NCBI RefSeq assembly: GCF_001748085.1 | Contig: NZ_BBZK01000004.1 | Coordinates: 186,001-250,000, forward strand | Length of the DNA stretch: 64,000 bases | Origin: Streptomyces sp. TP-A0874 | GTDB taxonomy: Bacteria > Actinomycetota > Actinomycetes > Streptomycetales > Streptomycetaceae | Direction: 5' to 3' | In this document: positions 52,545 to 62,588 of the stretch, piece by piece | Layout: every line of letters starts with the position of its first letter | Position numbering within the stretch: the first letter of the stretch is position 1 | Position numbers and translations under genes: made by a program | The notes under the pieces: model-generated | Told to the model about the DNA's origin: nothing | Seen by the model: only the letters and a program-made list of their open reading frames with translations | Database searches by the model: none

Positions 52545-55500
52545 GTGACTGTTGCCGCCGCTCACCCAGATTCCCGGACCTCGACCCTGCCGCACTGGTG
52601 GTGGGCGTGGGGGCTGACCCTGCGCGAGCGACTCGCGGCGCCGGGTCTGACGACGACGGCCGAGCCGACGGACGGCGATCGCCCGCGGCCGTGGTCCGTC
52701 GGGGACCCCGCCGGGTTCGCCGCCCGCCTCGCGGGGCTCGGGCTGGACGACGCGCTCACCACCGCGCTGGGCAACGAGCTCCCCGAGCGGTTGGGGGCGC
52801 GTGCGGAGAAGCCGGACTGGGCCGAGTACGTCGAGAGAGCGGTGGCGGCGGCCCCGAGGCATCCGGTGCGCTCCGCCGGTGGCGGCGAGGGCGCGGCGGC
52901 CTTCCTGCCGGTACTGCGGCCGCTGCTGGCCTTCGCCTGGTCGGAGGTGGCGGACGGGCTCACCCTGCCCGTGACCGAACAGGCGGTGGTCCGGGCGGCG
53001 TTCGAGGATCGGCTCGGGGAGCGGCTCACCCGCCAGGCCGGCCGGACGCTGGTGCGCGAGCTGGGGCGGGCACGCACGGCGGGACGGCTGGCCGGGGCGA
53101 CTCCGCGGGACCGGTTCGCCGCTTTCGCCGCGGAGTTGGGCACCGCGCCGGGTCTGGCCCGGCTGTTCGCCGAATACCCGGTGCTGGCCAGGATGCTCGG
53201 CCGGAGCTGTGCCGACGCCGCCGCGGCCATGGGTGAGCTGCTGCGGAGGATGGAGGCCGACCGCGCGGTCTTGGTCGAGCAACTGCTGCGGGGGGACGAC
53301 CCGGGCCCCCTGGTCCGGGTGGAGCTCGGCCGCGGTGACGCGCACCAGGGGAACCGCTCGGTGGCTCTGCTGCACTTCGCCTCCGGCGCCGCCGTGGTCT
53401 ACAAGCCCCGGCCGCTCGACCAGCACGCGCTGCTGGACGAGGTGGTCGGCTGGCTCAACACCAAGGTGCCGGGACTCGGCCTGCGCACTCCCCGGTCGGT
53501 GCGCGGCGAGGGGTACGGCTGGTTGGAGTTCGTCGAGCACCGGTGGTGCGCCTCGGTCACCGAGGCCGACCGGTTCTACCGGCGGCAGGGGGCGCTGCTG
53601 GCCCTGCTGTACGCCGTGGACGGCGCCGACATGCACTACGAGAACGTGATCGCCAGCGGCGACCAGCCGGTGCTGGTGGACGCCGAGACCCTGCTCCACT
53701 CCGGGCTGCCGGCGGCGAGGACGGCGGGGCCCGATCCGGCCGCCGACGCGCTGGAGTCCTCGGTGCACCGCACCTGCCTGTTGCCGCACCTGCTGATCGG
53801 GGAGCACGGGGCACTGGACATCTCCGCACTCGGCCGGGCCGAGGGCGGTGCGTACCCGAGCGAGGGAATCCGCTGGGAGGGTGCCGGGACGGACGAGATG
53901 CGGGTGGTACGCGGCCCGGTCGCCAGCCAGGCCGGCCAGAACCAGCCGCTGCCACTCGGCCGGGCCGCCGGCCGCGCCGACCACCGGCCGGCGCTGCTGG
54001 AGGGTTTCCGGGCCGGGTACGACGCGATCGCCCAGCACGGCGCGGAACTCGTGGGGGAGGCGGGCCTCCTGACCCGCTGGGCGCGGAGCCCGGCCCGGCT
54101 GATCGTACGGTCGACGCGGCTGTACACGGCCCTGCTCGACGAGTCCACCCACCCCGATCTGCTGCACGACGCGCTCGCCCGCGACTCGGTCTTCGCCCTC
54201 CTGTGGACCGAGTCGGCCTGCGATCCGGCCCGGCAGCGGTTGATCGAGCATGAGATCGACGATCTGTGGCGCGGTGACGTGCCGTTGTTCTTCCACCGCC
54301 CGGCCCGGACCGAGGTCTGGACCTCGAGCGGCACCCGCCTGGAGCGGATGCTGCCGGCCCCGGCGCTGAACACGGTGCGGGGGAAGATCACGGGTATGAG
54401 CGAGGTGGACCGCCACGACCAGGAGTGGGTCATCTCCGCGGCGCTCGCCGTCAGCGGTTCCGACTCCCCGGTGCGGAGGCCGTGTTCGCGGCCCGCACCG
54501 CGCCCGGCGCCGGCCGTGGTGCCGGAGCCCTCCCGGTTGCTGACCGCGGCGTGCGGGATCGCCGACGAGATAGCGGCCCGGGCGGTGCGCGGTGACGGGC
54601 GGGTGAACTGGCTGGGGTTGGAGCGGGTGGCCGGAGCCCACTGGGCCGTACTGCCGATGGGGGGCGGACTCGCCCAGGGCTACTGCGGGGTGGCGCTCTT
54701 CCTGGCCCAGATCGGGGAGCTCGCCGGGGCCGAGCGGTACACGGCACTGGCCCGCGAGACCCTGCGTCCGCTGCCCGCGCTGCTGTCGGGACTGGCCGCC
54801 GACCCCGAGCTGAGCGCCGCCGTCGGGCCGGGCGCCCTGAACGGTCTGGGCGGTATCGCCTACACCCTGGCCCGGCTGTCGCCGCTGCTCGACGCCGGTA
54901 CGCGCAGCCTGCCGGGCGCGCTGGCCGCCCTGGGGCAGGCCGTGGAGTCGTGGCCCGAAGGCGCCAGTCACACAGGGCTCGCCGACGGGATCGCCGGAGC
55001 ACTGCGCGCCGCGGTCTCGGCGCACCAGGCCACCGGGGCGCCCGAGGCCGCGCGTTTGGCCGGGCAGTTGGCCGACCGGCTGCTTCCCCTGGCGGGCCGG
55101 GACCGGCGCCCCGCCCTCGTCGGGGTCGCCCAGGGCGACGCCGGCGTCGGCTGGGCACTGCTGCGGTACGCCGCCACCCTTCCGGGAAGCGGTGAGGCAC
55201 CGTCCGCTCTGCCGTACCGAGAGGCCGGGACGGCGCTGCTGGGCTCGGCGCTCGGCACCGCGGTGCGCCGGTCCGAGGACCTCTCCTGGTATTCGGGCCT
55301 CTCCGGTGTGGCGCTGGCGGCCGCGGACGTGCTGCCGCCTTCCGAGCGGTGCGCGGCCGGCGGGTCAGACCTCGGTGACGCGTTCGACCGCTGCACCCGA
55401 CTGCTGTCCGCCCCGCTCCGAACCGACGACCTGAGCCTGCGCGACGGCGCCCTCGGCGCCCTGGAGGCGCTGTTGACGCTCGCGGAACGCGGCCACGCCG

Positions 55501-55727
55501 GCGCCCGGGCCGCGCTGACCCGGCGTACCGGGGAGGTGCTGGGCCTCGTCCAACAGCAGGGCCACCGCTGTGGAACCCCCGACCAGGTGCCCTCGCCCGG
55601 ACTGCTCACCGGCCTGTCCGGTATCGGGTACAGCCTGCTCAGGCTGGGTTTTCCGGAACGGGTGCCGTCCGTCCTGCTGTTCGACCACACCTCGCGGGCC
55701 GGGAGGCGCCGCCGGCCAGCACCCTGA
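52545..55727 (+). CDS. class II lanthipeptide synthetase (LanM) with degenerate cyclase domain, 1060 aa
   Basis: The N-terminal dehydratase (about 1-640) is complete: GDAHQGN (264-270), VYKPRPL, GWLEFVEH, and GADMHYENVIASG...VLVDAETLLHS, so phosphorylation and elimination of Ser/Thr should work. The C-terminal LanC-like cyclase (about 660-1060) keeps the fold and the PGLLTGLSGIGYSLLRL end but has lost the zinc/catalytic residues: AQG with Q863 for the catalytic His, WYSG with Y916 for Cys, and RDG with R966-D967 for the Cys-His pair. Ring formation is not expected. GTG at 52545 starts the aligned part but has only a weak ribosome site. The precursor gene follows by 66 nt. Confidence 0.88.
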   Translation: MTVAAAHPDSRTSTLPHWWWAWGLTLRERLAAPGLTTTAEPTDGDRPRPWSVGDPAGFAARLAGLGLDDALTTALGNELPERLGARAEKPDWAEYVERAVAAAPRHPVRSAGGGEGAAAFLPVLRPLLAFAWSEVADGLTLPVTEQAVVRAAFEDRLGERLTRQAGRTLVRELGRARTAGRLAGATPRDRFAAFAAELGTAPGLARLFAEYPVLARMLGRSCADAAAAMGELLRRMEADRAVLVEQLLRGDDPGPLVRVELGRGDAHQGNRSVALLHFASGAAVVYKPRPLDQHALLDEVVGWLNTKVPGLGLRTPRSVRGEGYGWLEFVEHRWCASVTEADRFYRRQGALLALLYAVDGADMHYENVIASGDQPVLVDAETLLHSGLPAARTAGPDPAADALESSVHRTCLLPHLLIGEHGALDISALGRAEGGAYPSEGIRWEGAGTDEMRVVRGPVASQAGQNQPLPLGRAAGRADHRPALLEGFRAGYDAIAQHGAELVGEAGLLTRWARSPARLIVRSTRLYTALLDESTHPDLLHDALARDSVFALLWTESACDPARQRLIEHEIDDLWRGDVPLFFHRPARTEVWTSSGTRLERMLPAPALNTVRGKITGMSEVDRHDQEWVISAALAVSGSDSPVRRPCSRPAPRPAPAVVPEPSRLLTAACGIADEIAARAVRGDGRVNWLGLERVAGAHWAVLPMGGGLAQGYCGVALFLAQIGELAGAERYTALARETLRPLPALLSGLAADPELSAAVGPGALNGLGGIAYTLARLSPLLDAGTRSLPGALAALGQAVESWPEGASHTGLADGIAGALRAAVSAHQATGAPEAARLAGQLADRLLPLAGRDRRPALVGVAQGDAGVGWALLRYAATLPGSGEAPSALPYREAGTALLGSALGTAVRRSEDLSWYSGLSGVALAAADVLPPSERCAAGGSDLGDAFDRCTRLLSAPLRTDDLSLRDGALGALEALLTLAERGHAGARAALTRRTGEVLGLVQQQGHRCGTPDQVPSPGLLTGLSGIGYSLLRLGFPERVPSVLLFDHTSRAGRRRRPAP

Positions 55728-55793
55728 CCGCCCTCCCCCCTCGAACCGCGCTCCGTACCGACTGAGAAGCCACCAGGAGAGGAAGTCACCACC

Positions 55794-56006
55794 ATGAACA
55801 AGCACACCGACATCCAGCCCGCGCTCACCGACGACGACGTCCGCACCGCCGTGCGCGAGGAGGAGCAGGACCCGGCCGGAGATATCGCCCTGTCGGGCCG
55901 GAACAGAGCCTGCGCCCGTGCGCGGGCTCTCGCCGGCATGGTGCTGACCAGCGGCATCGTCGTCACGCTCAGCGGGATCGACACCTCCGTCTCGGCGCCG
56001 CACTGA
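55794..56006 (+). CDS. candidate LanM precursor peptide, 70 aa
   Basis: ATG at 55794 follows AGGAGAGGAAG. The first 30 residues are acidic and helical, leader-like (TDDDVRTAVREEEQDPAGD). A basic stretch (residues 36-45, with the only Cys, C40) leads to a hydrophobic C terminus with Ser/Thr at 52, 53, 58, 60, 64, 65 and 67. With one Cys it could form at most one lanthionine, which fits the cyclase-dead LanM. Cleavage site unclear. It could also be an unrelated small protein, but position and composition favour a precursor. Confidence 0.65.
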   Translation: MNKHTDIQPALTDDDVRTAVREEEQDPAGDIALSGRNRACARARALAGMVLTSGIVVTLSGIDTSVSAPH

Positions 56007-56034
56007 CGCGTCGGTGCTCGGGCTCGCGGTGCCG

Positions 56035-56063
56035 GGGTGCGGGTCCGCAGGCGGTCCGCACCC
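56035..56063 (+). terminator. hairpin after the LanM precursor gene
   Basis: GGGTGCGG (56035-56042) and CCGCACCC (56056-56063) flank a 13-nt loop, 29 nt past the precursor stop. Confidence 0.5.
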
Positions 56064-56166
56064 TGCGTCCCAGGCCGCTCTCCGTGGCTGAGCCGGTGGT
56101 CGCCGTCCTTGAGGGAAGGATCAGGACCCTCACTCTGTAGGAACATATGAACTACGATCTGCCCTC

Positions 56167-59070
56167 ATGCGTTCCCATGCGCCCCACCTCATCGGACGTG
56201 ACCCCCAACTGGATGCTCTCCAGCGGGCGTTGGCCGATGCCCGGGGTCAGCGCGGTGGGGTCGTCTTCCTGGTCGGTGAGGCGGGCATCGGCAAGTCCCG
56301 TCTCGCGGCGGAGACCGCGGGCACGGCCTTCGAGTCGGGGATGCGCGTGCTGCGGGGACGGAGCAGCACCACCGGGCCGACGGTTCCGTTCCGGCCGCTG
56401 ACCGAGGCGCTGATGTCCCTCTTCCGCGGCGGCGACCCGGTGGACGACGCGGGGCTCGGCCCCTACCGGCCGGTGCTCGGGCGGCTCGTCCCGGACTGGG
56501 ACACCGGCGAGCAGGACGGCAGTTCCATGGTCATCCTCGGTGAGGCGGTCCTGCGGCTGCTCATCGCCGCGGGGAGGGACCGCGGCCTGCTCCTGCTCCT
56601 GGAGGACCTGCACGACGCCGACCCCGAGACGCTGGCGGTGGTCGAATACCTGGTGGACAACCTGGAGTACACCCCGGTGATGCTCCTGGCCACGATTCGC
56701 AGCGAGTTCTGCGAAGCCCTCGATCTGGCCTCCTCGGCGCGTCGACGCGGTGTCGGCACCGTGCTCGAACTGCCGCCGCTCACCCGGCAGCAGGTGCGCG
56801 GGATGATCGCCGCCCACCTGGGCACCGACCCAGGACTGGTGCCGCCCGAGGCACACGAAAGACTGTGGGACGACAGCGCCGGGAGCCCGTTCCTCGTCGA
56901 GGAGTTGCTGCAGTCCATGATCAGCGGTGGTGCGCTGGTCCGCTCGGACGACGGCTGGCTGGTCGTCGGGGATCTGCGCAGCGACGTGTCGACCTCCCTG
57001 GCCAGAGGCATCCTGCGGCGCATCGACCGGCTGGGCCCCCAGGGGCTCACCCTGCTGTCGGCCGCCGCCGTGCTCGGCCGGTGCTTCCCGTTGACCGTGC
57101 TCCAGCGGATGACCGGCGTCGACGACCGCGGGCTCCTCAGCCATCTGCACGCCGGGGTCGCCGCCCAGCTCGTCGTGCCGGACGAGCCCGCCCCGGACTG
57201 GTACGCCTTCCGCCATCCGCTCACCGTGGCGGCGCTGTTCACCCAACTCACTCCGGGGAGGCGTGCGGAGTTGGCCCAGCGGGCCGCGGACGCCGTCCAG
57301 GAGCTCCACCCCGAACTGCCCGACGAGTGGTGCCCGCTCGCCGCGGAGCTGCGCCACCAGGCGGGGGACGCCGCCGAGGCCGGACGCCTGTTCGCGGAGG
57401 CCGGACGGCGGGCGCTCGCGGGCGGCGCGATCGGCTCCGCCGTCTCCCTGCTCGACCGGGCCGAGCGCCTGCTCTCCGACAGCCCCGACACCCTGCGCCG
57501 GGCCGAGGTCCTGGAATCGCTGTTGCCCGCTCTGGCCGAGGCCGGCGACTTCGGCCGCGCCTTCGACCTCACCGAGCAGTTGCACGCCCTCGGCGGGGCC
57601 GGCCTGAACGCGCCCCGGCTCGCCGCGCTGCACACCCGGCTGGCCAAGGTGGCGCACACCGCGGGCCGGTGGATGGACGGCAACCGGCAGATCGAACGGG
57701 CCAGAGACGTGCTGGGCGCGGTTCCCGACGACGCGGCCGTCGCGCCCGTCGACGTGGCGGCGGCCTATCTGGCCCTGGACAGCCCGGGGACGGACCGCAC
57801 CCAGCAGGCCGAGAAGCTGGCGCGTTCCGCCGTGGAGGCGGCGCAGCGGTACGACCTGCCCACGGTCGCCTGCCAGGCCTGGGAACTGCTGGCCACCGTG
57901 GTGCGCGAGCGGGACCCGGCCGAGGCCCGCACCCTGTTGGAGTCCGCGCTGGCCACGGCCGAGCGGCACGGGCTTCCACTCCAACGAATGTACGCGCTGA
58001 CCCGGATCGGCGGCAACGCCTGGCTCGCCGAGGGGGACACCGCCGGCCTGCTGGCGGCTCGGGGTGAGGCGCTGCGGCTGGGTTCCGCCACCATCCTCCA
58101 CACCATCGACGGGATCCTCATCCTGGACTCCGTGCTGCGCGGGGAGTTCACCGCCGCGCGGTCCGCCGCCGCGGAGTGCCTCGCCGTCATCCGGCGTCTG
58201 CGGCTCGCCCCGGCCGTCCGCTACGTGCTGATGGCGCAGGCCGCCCTCGCCGGGCACCGGGGCGATCGGGCGGCGATGGACGAGGCGCTCTCCGCGTTCG
58301 CCGAGTGGGACGGCGCCGGCTCGCAGGAGGAGTCGCTCACCGTCGGCCTGGCCCGGTCCTTCTGCGCTCTCATGGAGGAGGACCGGGAGTTGGCGGTGCG
58401 CGAACTGCGCCTCGTCGCGGAGCTGGAGCGCAGCAACCCCAGTACGTACTACCTCAGCGGGTGCGACGGGATCGGGTTGCTGCTCGACGTACTGGCCGGC
58501 GGGGTGGGCCGCGTCGGCCAGGAGGAGGCCGCCGGCACAGCCCCCGGGCGGATGAGGTGGAACCGGCAGTTCGTCCTCTGGGCCGACGCGGTGCTGCTGG
58601 GCCGGGAGGGCCGGCCGGCCGAGGCGTCCGCGGTGGCCGCCGAGGCGCTGCACACCGCCGAGCCCTATCCGACCGCCCTCCACATCGGGCTGCGGCTCGT
58701 CGCCGAGACCGCCCACGCCGACGGGTGGGGCGAGCCGGTGGCCTGGCTGCGCCGGGTCGAGCACCACTTCCACCAGCACGGCGTGCCCGCGGTCACCAAC
58801 GCCTCCCGTGCCGCCCTCCGGCGGCTGGGCGCCCCGGTGCGGCAGCACCGCACCGGGAGCAGCCGCATCCCCGAGGAGTTGCGGGTCCAGGGTGTGACCG
58901 TCCGCGAGTACGAGGTGTTCGAGCTGCTGGCGGAGCGACTGGGCAACAAGGACATCGCCGACCGCCTCTACATCTCGCCGCGTACCGTGGAGAAGCACAT
59001 CGCCAGCCTCATCGCCAAGACCGGCCAGCCCAACCGGGCGGCGCTGTGCGCCCACTCCGCCGCGCTCTGA
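56167..59070 (+). CDS. LAL-family LuxR regulator (large ATP-binding), 967 aa
   Basis: The N terminus has an AAA/NACHT-like ATPase with Walker A GEAGIGKSRLA near 37 and Walker B LLLLLEDLHDADPE. The long middle (about 350-880) is TPR-like helical repeats, and the C terminus (about 900-965) a LuxR helix-turn-helix, TVREYEVFELLAERLGNKDIADRLYISPRTVEKHI. Such regulators often control specialised metabolite genes. It lies just downstream of the LanM locus on the same strand but after a hairpin; ATG at 56167 begins the family start. Confidence 0.92.
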   Translation: MRSHAPHLIGRDPQLDALQRALADARGQRGGVVFLVGEAGIGKSRLAAETAGTAFESGMRVLRGRSSTTGPTVPFRPLTEALMSLFRGGDPVDDAGLGPYRPVLGRLVPDWDTGEQDGSSMVILGEAVLRLLIAAGRDRGLLLLLEDLHDADPETLAVVEYLVDNLEYTPVMLLATIRSEFCEALDLASSARRRGVGTVLELPPLTRQQVRGMIAAHLGTDPGLVPPEAHERLWDDSAGSPFLVEELLQSMISGGALVRSDDGWLVVGDLRSDVSTSLARGILRRIDRLGPQGLTLLSAAAVLGRCFPLTVLQRMTGVDDRGLLSHLHAGVAAQLVVPDEPAPDWYAFRHPLTVAALFTQLTPGRRAELAQRAADAVQELHPELPDEWCPLAAELRHQAGDAAEAGRLFAEAGRRALAGGAIGSAVSLLDRAERLLSDSPDTLRRAEVLESLLPALAEAGDFGRAFDLTEQLHALGGAGLNAPRLAALHTRLAKVAHTAGRWMDGNRQIERARDVLGAVPDDAAVAPVDVAAAYLALDSPGTDRTQQAEKLARSAVEAAQRYDLPTVACQAWELLATVVRERDPAEARTLLESALATAERHGLPLQRMYALTRIGGNAWLAEGDTAGLLAARGEALRLGSATILHTIDGILILDSVLRGEFTAARSAAAECLAVIRRLRLAPAVRYVLMAQAALAGHRGDRAAMDEALSAFAEWDGAGSQEESLTVGLARSFCALMEEDRELAVRELRLVAELERSNPSTYYLSGCDGIGLLLDVLAGGVGRVGQEEAAGTAPGRMRWNRQFVLWADAVLLGREGRPAEASAVAAEALHTAEPYPTALHIGLRLVAETAHADGWGEPVAWLRRVEHHFHQHGVPAVTNASRAALRRLGAPVRQHRTGSSRIPEELRVQGVTVREYEVFELLAERLGNKDIADRLYISPRTVEKHIASLIAKTGQPNRAALCAHSAAL

Positions 59071-59156
59071 GGTCCGCGCCCGCCCCCCACCGGTCAACGC
59101 ATGGCGCGTACCGCGCGGGGGCTGAGCACGCCCCTCCCGGGGGCGGCCGGCGACCG

Positions 59157-60746
59157 TCACCGCTCTTGCGTGCGGCGCACGAGGTGGCGGCCGTAGGCGT
59201 CCGTGGTGAAGAAGGCCGGCAGTTCCTTGCCGAGCGCGGTCCGTTCGAACAGCGCGCGGGCCTCGTCGGCCGCGGCCAGCGGGGACCGCGTGGCCAGTGC
59301 GGCGGTCTCCTCTCGGAGCAGTTCCAGGACGACGCCGCGGTCGATGACGCGGTGGCGTAGCCACTGCCAGATCTGCGCACGGGCGATCTCGGCCGTCGCC
59401 GCGTCTTCCATCAGACCGTCCAGGGCGACGGCTCCCTGCCCGCGCAGCCAGGTGTCGAAGTAGCGCAGCGCGACCGCGATGTTGGTGCGGACCCCGTCCG
59501 GTGTCGGTGGGGCGCTGATGCGGCGGACGGAGAGCAGGTCCGCTGCGGTCACCTCGACGTCGCTCCGTGCACGTTCCATCTGGTGCGGGCGGTCCCCCAG
59601 CACCCCGTCGAAGACTTCCTGGCAGCCGGGGACCAGGCCGGGGTGGGCCACCCAGGAGCCATCGAAGCCGTCCTCGGCCTCCCGCTCCTTGTCGAGCCGC
59701 ACCCGGGCCAGGGCGGCTGCGTTGGCGGCCGGGTCCCGGCTGGGCACCTGGGCGGCCATGCCGCCGATGGCGTGGGCTCCGCGCTTGTGGCACGTACGCA
59801 CCAGCAGTTCGGTGTAGGCACGCATGAAGGGCGCGGTCATGGTGACCTTCGCCCGGTCCGGCAGCAGGAAGTCGGGGCGGTGCCCGAAGGTCTTGATGAG
59901 GCTGAAGAGGTAGTCCCAGCGGCCCGCGTTGAGCCCGGCGCTGTGTTCCCGCAGCTCGTAGAGGATCTCCTCCATCTCCACGGCGGCGGTGACGGTCTCG
60001 ATGAGGACGGTGGCGCGGATGGTGCCGCGCGGGATGCCCAGGAGTTCCTGCGCGAGCAGGAAGACGTCGTTCCACAGACGGGCCTCGTAACGGTTCTCGA
60101 CTTTGGGGAGGTAGAAGTACGGTCCGTACCCCGCGTCGATCTGCCGCCGGCCGCAGTGGAAGAGGTACAGCCCGAAGTCGACGAGCGAGGCGGGCAGCGG
60201 GCGGCCGTCGATCTCCAGGTGGTCCTCGGTCAGGTGCCAGCCGCGCGGGCGGACGACGATGGTGGCGAGGCGGTCACCGAGCCGGTACTCCCTGCCCTCG
60301 GGGGTGGCGAAGTCGATCCGGCGTTCGACGGCGTCCAGCAGGGTGAGTTGCCCGCCCACGATGTTGTTCCAGGTGGGGGCGGTGGCGTCCTCGAAGTCGG
60401 CCATCCAGACCCTGGCCCCCGAATTGAGGGCGTTGACCGCCATCCTCGGCTCCGGCGGCCCGGTGATCTCCACCCGGCGGTCGACCAGGCCGGGAGCCGG
60501 GGGCGCGACCCGCCAGGAGTCGTCCGCGCGGACGCCCGCGGTGGCGATGGGGAAGTCGAGTGGTGAGCCGGCGGCCAGCCGGTCCGCCAGGCGCCTGCGC
60601 TCCTTGAGCAGTCGCAGGCGCTGCTCGCCGAAGGCGTCGACGAGGCGGCCGAGGAAGTCGAGGGCCTCGGCGGTCAGGATCTCTCCGTGGCGGTCCCCCG
60701 AGGCGGCGAGGACCTGGACGCGGCCGGTCAGAACGGTGGAGGACAT
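59157..60746 (-). CDS. aceB: malate synthase A, 529 aa
   Basis: Glyoxylate shunt enzyme joining glyoxylate and acetyl-CoA to malate. Core motifs: VWMADFEDATAPTW, VVRPRGWHLTEDHL, the glyoxylate/Mg site YFYLPKVENRYEARLWNDVF, and GGMAAQVPSRDP. Length matches the A isoform, not the 720-aa G form. It lies downstream of aceA, separated by a strong hairpin. Confidence 0.97.
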   Translation of the reverse strand: MSSTVLTGRVQVLAASGDRHGEILTAEALDFLGRLVDAFGEQRLRLLKERRRLADRLAAGSPLDFPIATAGVRADDSWRVAPPAPGLVDRRVEITGPPEPRMAVNALNSGARVWMADFEDATAPTWNNIVGGQLTLLDAVERRIDFATPEGREYRLGDRLATIVVRPRGWHLTEDHLEIDGRPLPASLVDFGLYLFHCGRRQIDAGYGPYFYLPKVENRYEARLWNDVFLLAQELLGIPRGTIRATVLIETVTAAVEMEEILYELREHSAGLNAGRWDYLFSLIKTFGHRPDFLLPDRAKVTMTAPFMRAYTELLVRTCHKRGAHAIGGMAAQVPSRDPAANAAALARVRLDKEREAEDGFDGSWVAHPGLVPGCQEVFDGVLGDRPHQMERARSDVEVTAADLLSVRRISAPPTPDGVRTNIAVALRYFDTWLRGQGAVALDGLMEDAATAEIARAQIWQWLRHRVIDRGVVLELLREETAALATRSPLAAADEARALFERTALGKELPAFFTTDAYGRHLVRRTQER

Positions 60747-60767
60747 ACAGGTCTCCTCAGGGGAGCG

Positions 60768-60805
60768 GTCAGGAGCCGGACGGAAGCGGCTGTCCGGCTC
60801 CTGAC
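60768..60805 (-). terminator. hairpin between aceA and aceB
   Basis: Arms 60768-60781 and 60792-60805 are exact complements (GTCAGGAGCCGGAC). It lies between the aceA stop (60871) and the aceB start (60746) and may lower aceB transcription relative to aceA. Confidence 0.7.
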
Positions 60806-60870
60806 ACCCGGGCAGCGGGTTGCTGGTGGTGACGGGTGGGGCGGTTGTCGCGCCAGGCCTGTTCAGCGGC

Positions 60871-62154
<1,284 letters not shown>

Positions 62155-62214
62155 CGCCGTCTCCCGAGGGGTTCACGTGAGGTGTCTGGGCTTCCTGTGA
62201 AGGGTGGGCTAGAT

Positions 62215-62229
62215 TGTCACTGAGTGACA
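62215..62229. promoter_or_regulatory. palindrome TGTCACTGAGTGACA, candidate operator for aceA
   Basis: 7-1-7 perfect inverted repeat, 61 nt upstream of aceA. It differs from the palindrome at 62393 only at one symmetric pair, so both probably bind one regulator. Confidence 0.55.
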
Positions 62230-62392
62230 GACCACTGTCGCGGCCCGCCGGCCCGGACACGTGGACCGGTGAGCGAGCCACCTTGGCGCCGAGGTCGAGA
62301 ACTCCGAGAACCACGACGTCAGGGGCTGTGGAACGCGCCCGAAGGTCGAATCGACCGTCAGGGCCGGCGAACCGCACTGCAACTATGACTGG

Positions 62393-62407
62393 TGGCACTG
62401 AGTGCCA
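62393..62407. promoter_or_regulatory. palindrome TGGCACTGAGTGCCA, second candidate operator
   Basis: 7-1-7 perfect inverted repeat about 180 nt before the regulator gene, matching the site at 62215 in 13 of 15 positions. Confidence 0.55.
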
Positions 62408-62588
62408 TCAAGTATGTCGATTTGCCAACTTCTGTAAATCTTCCGCGCACTCGTCCGCCAACTCTGCGAAAGATCCCGCCCAGCCGTGCTTTCGTGCCCA
62501 CTGCCGCATCAGGCAAGGTTCGTCCCGTCGCGGTCCGGCATCGGGATCGGCGACGGGTCCGAGTGCCGCCCTGGGACGGGAGTCATCG

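Larger units (their letters stand above)
62155..62588. promoter_or_regulatory. divergent control region between aceA and its probable regulator
   Basis: 434 bp, AT-richer near 62400-62480. It carries two matching palindromes, at 62215-62229 and 62393-62407, listed separately, plus TTTGCCAACTT at 62421, which resembles the TTTGCAAA-containing boxes I recall for corynebacterial RamB. A possible 33-codon minus-strand frame at 62408-62509 has no ribosome site. Confidence 0.5.

Noticed and set aside
56152..60075. A 1307-codon minus-strand open frame
   Set aside because: Antisense to the LAL regulator and overlapping malate synthase in another frame; no domain.
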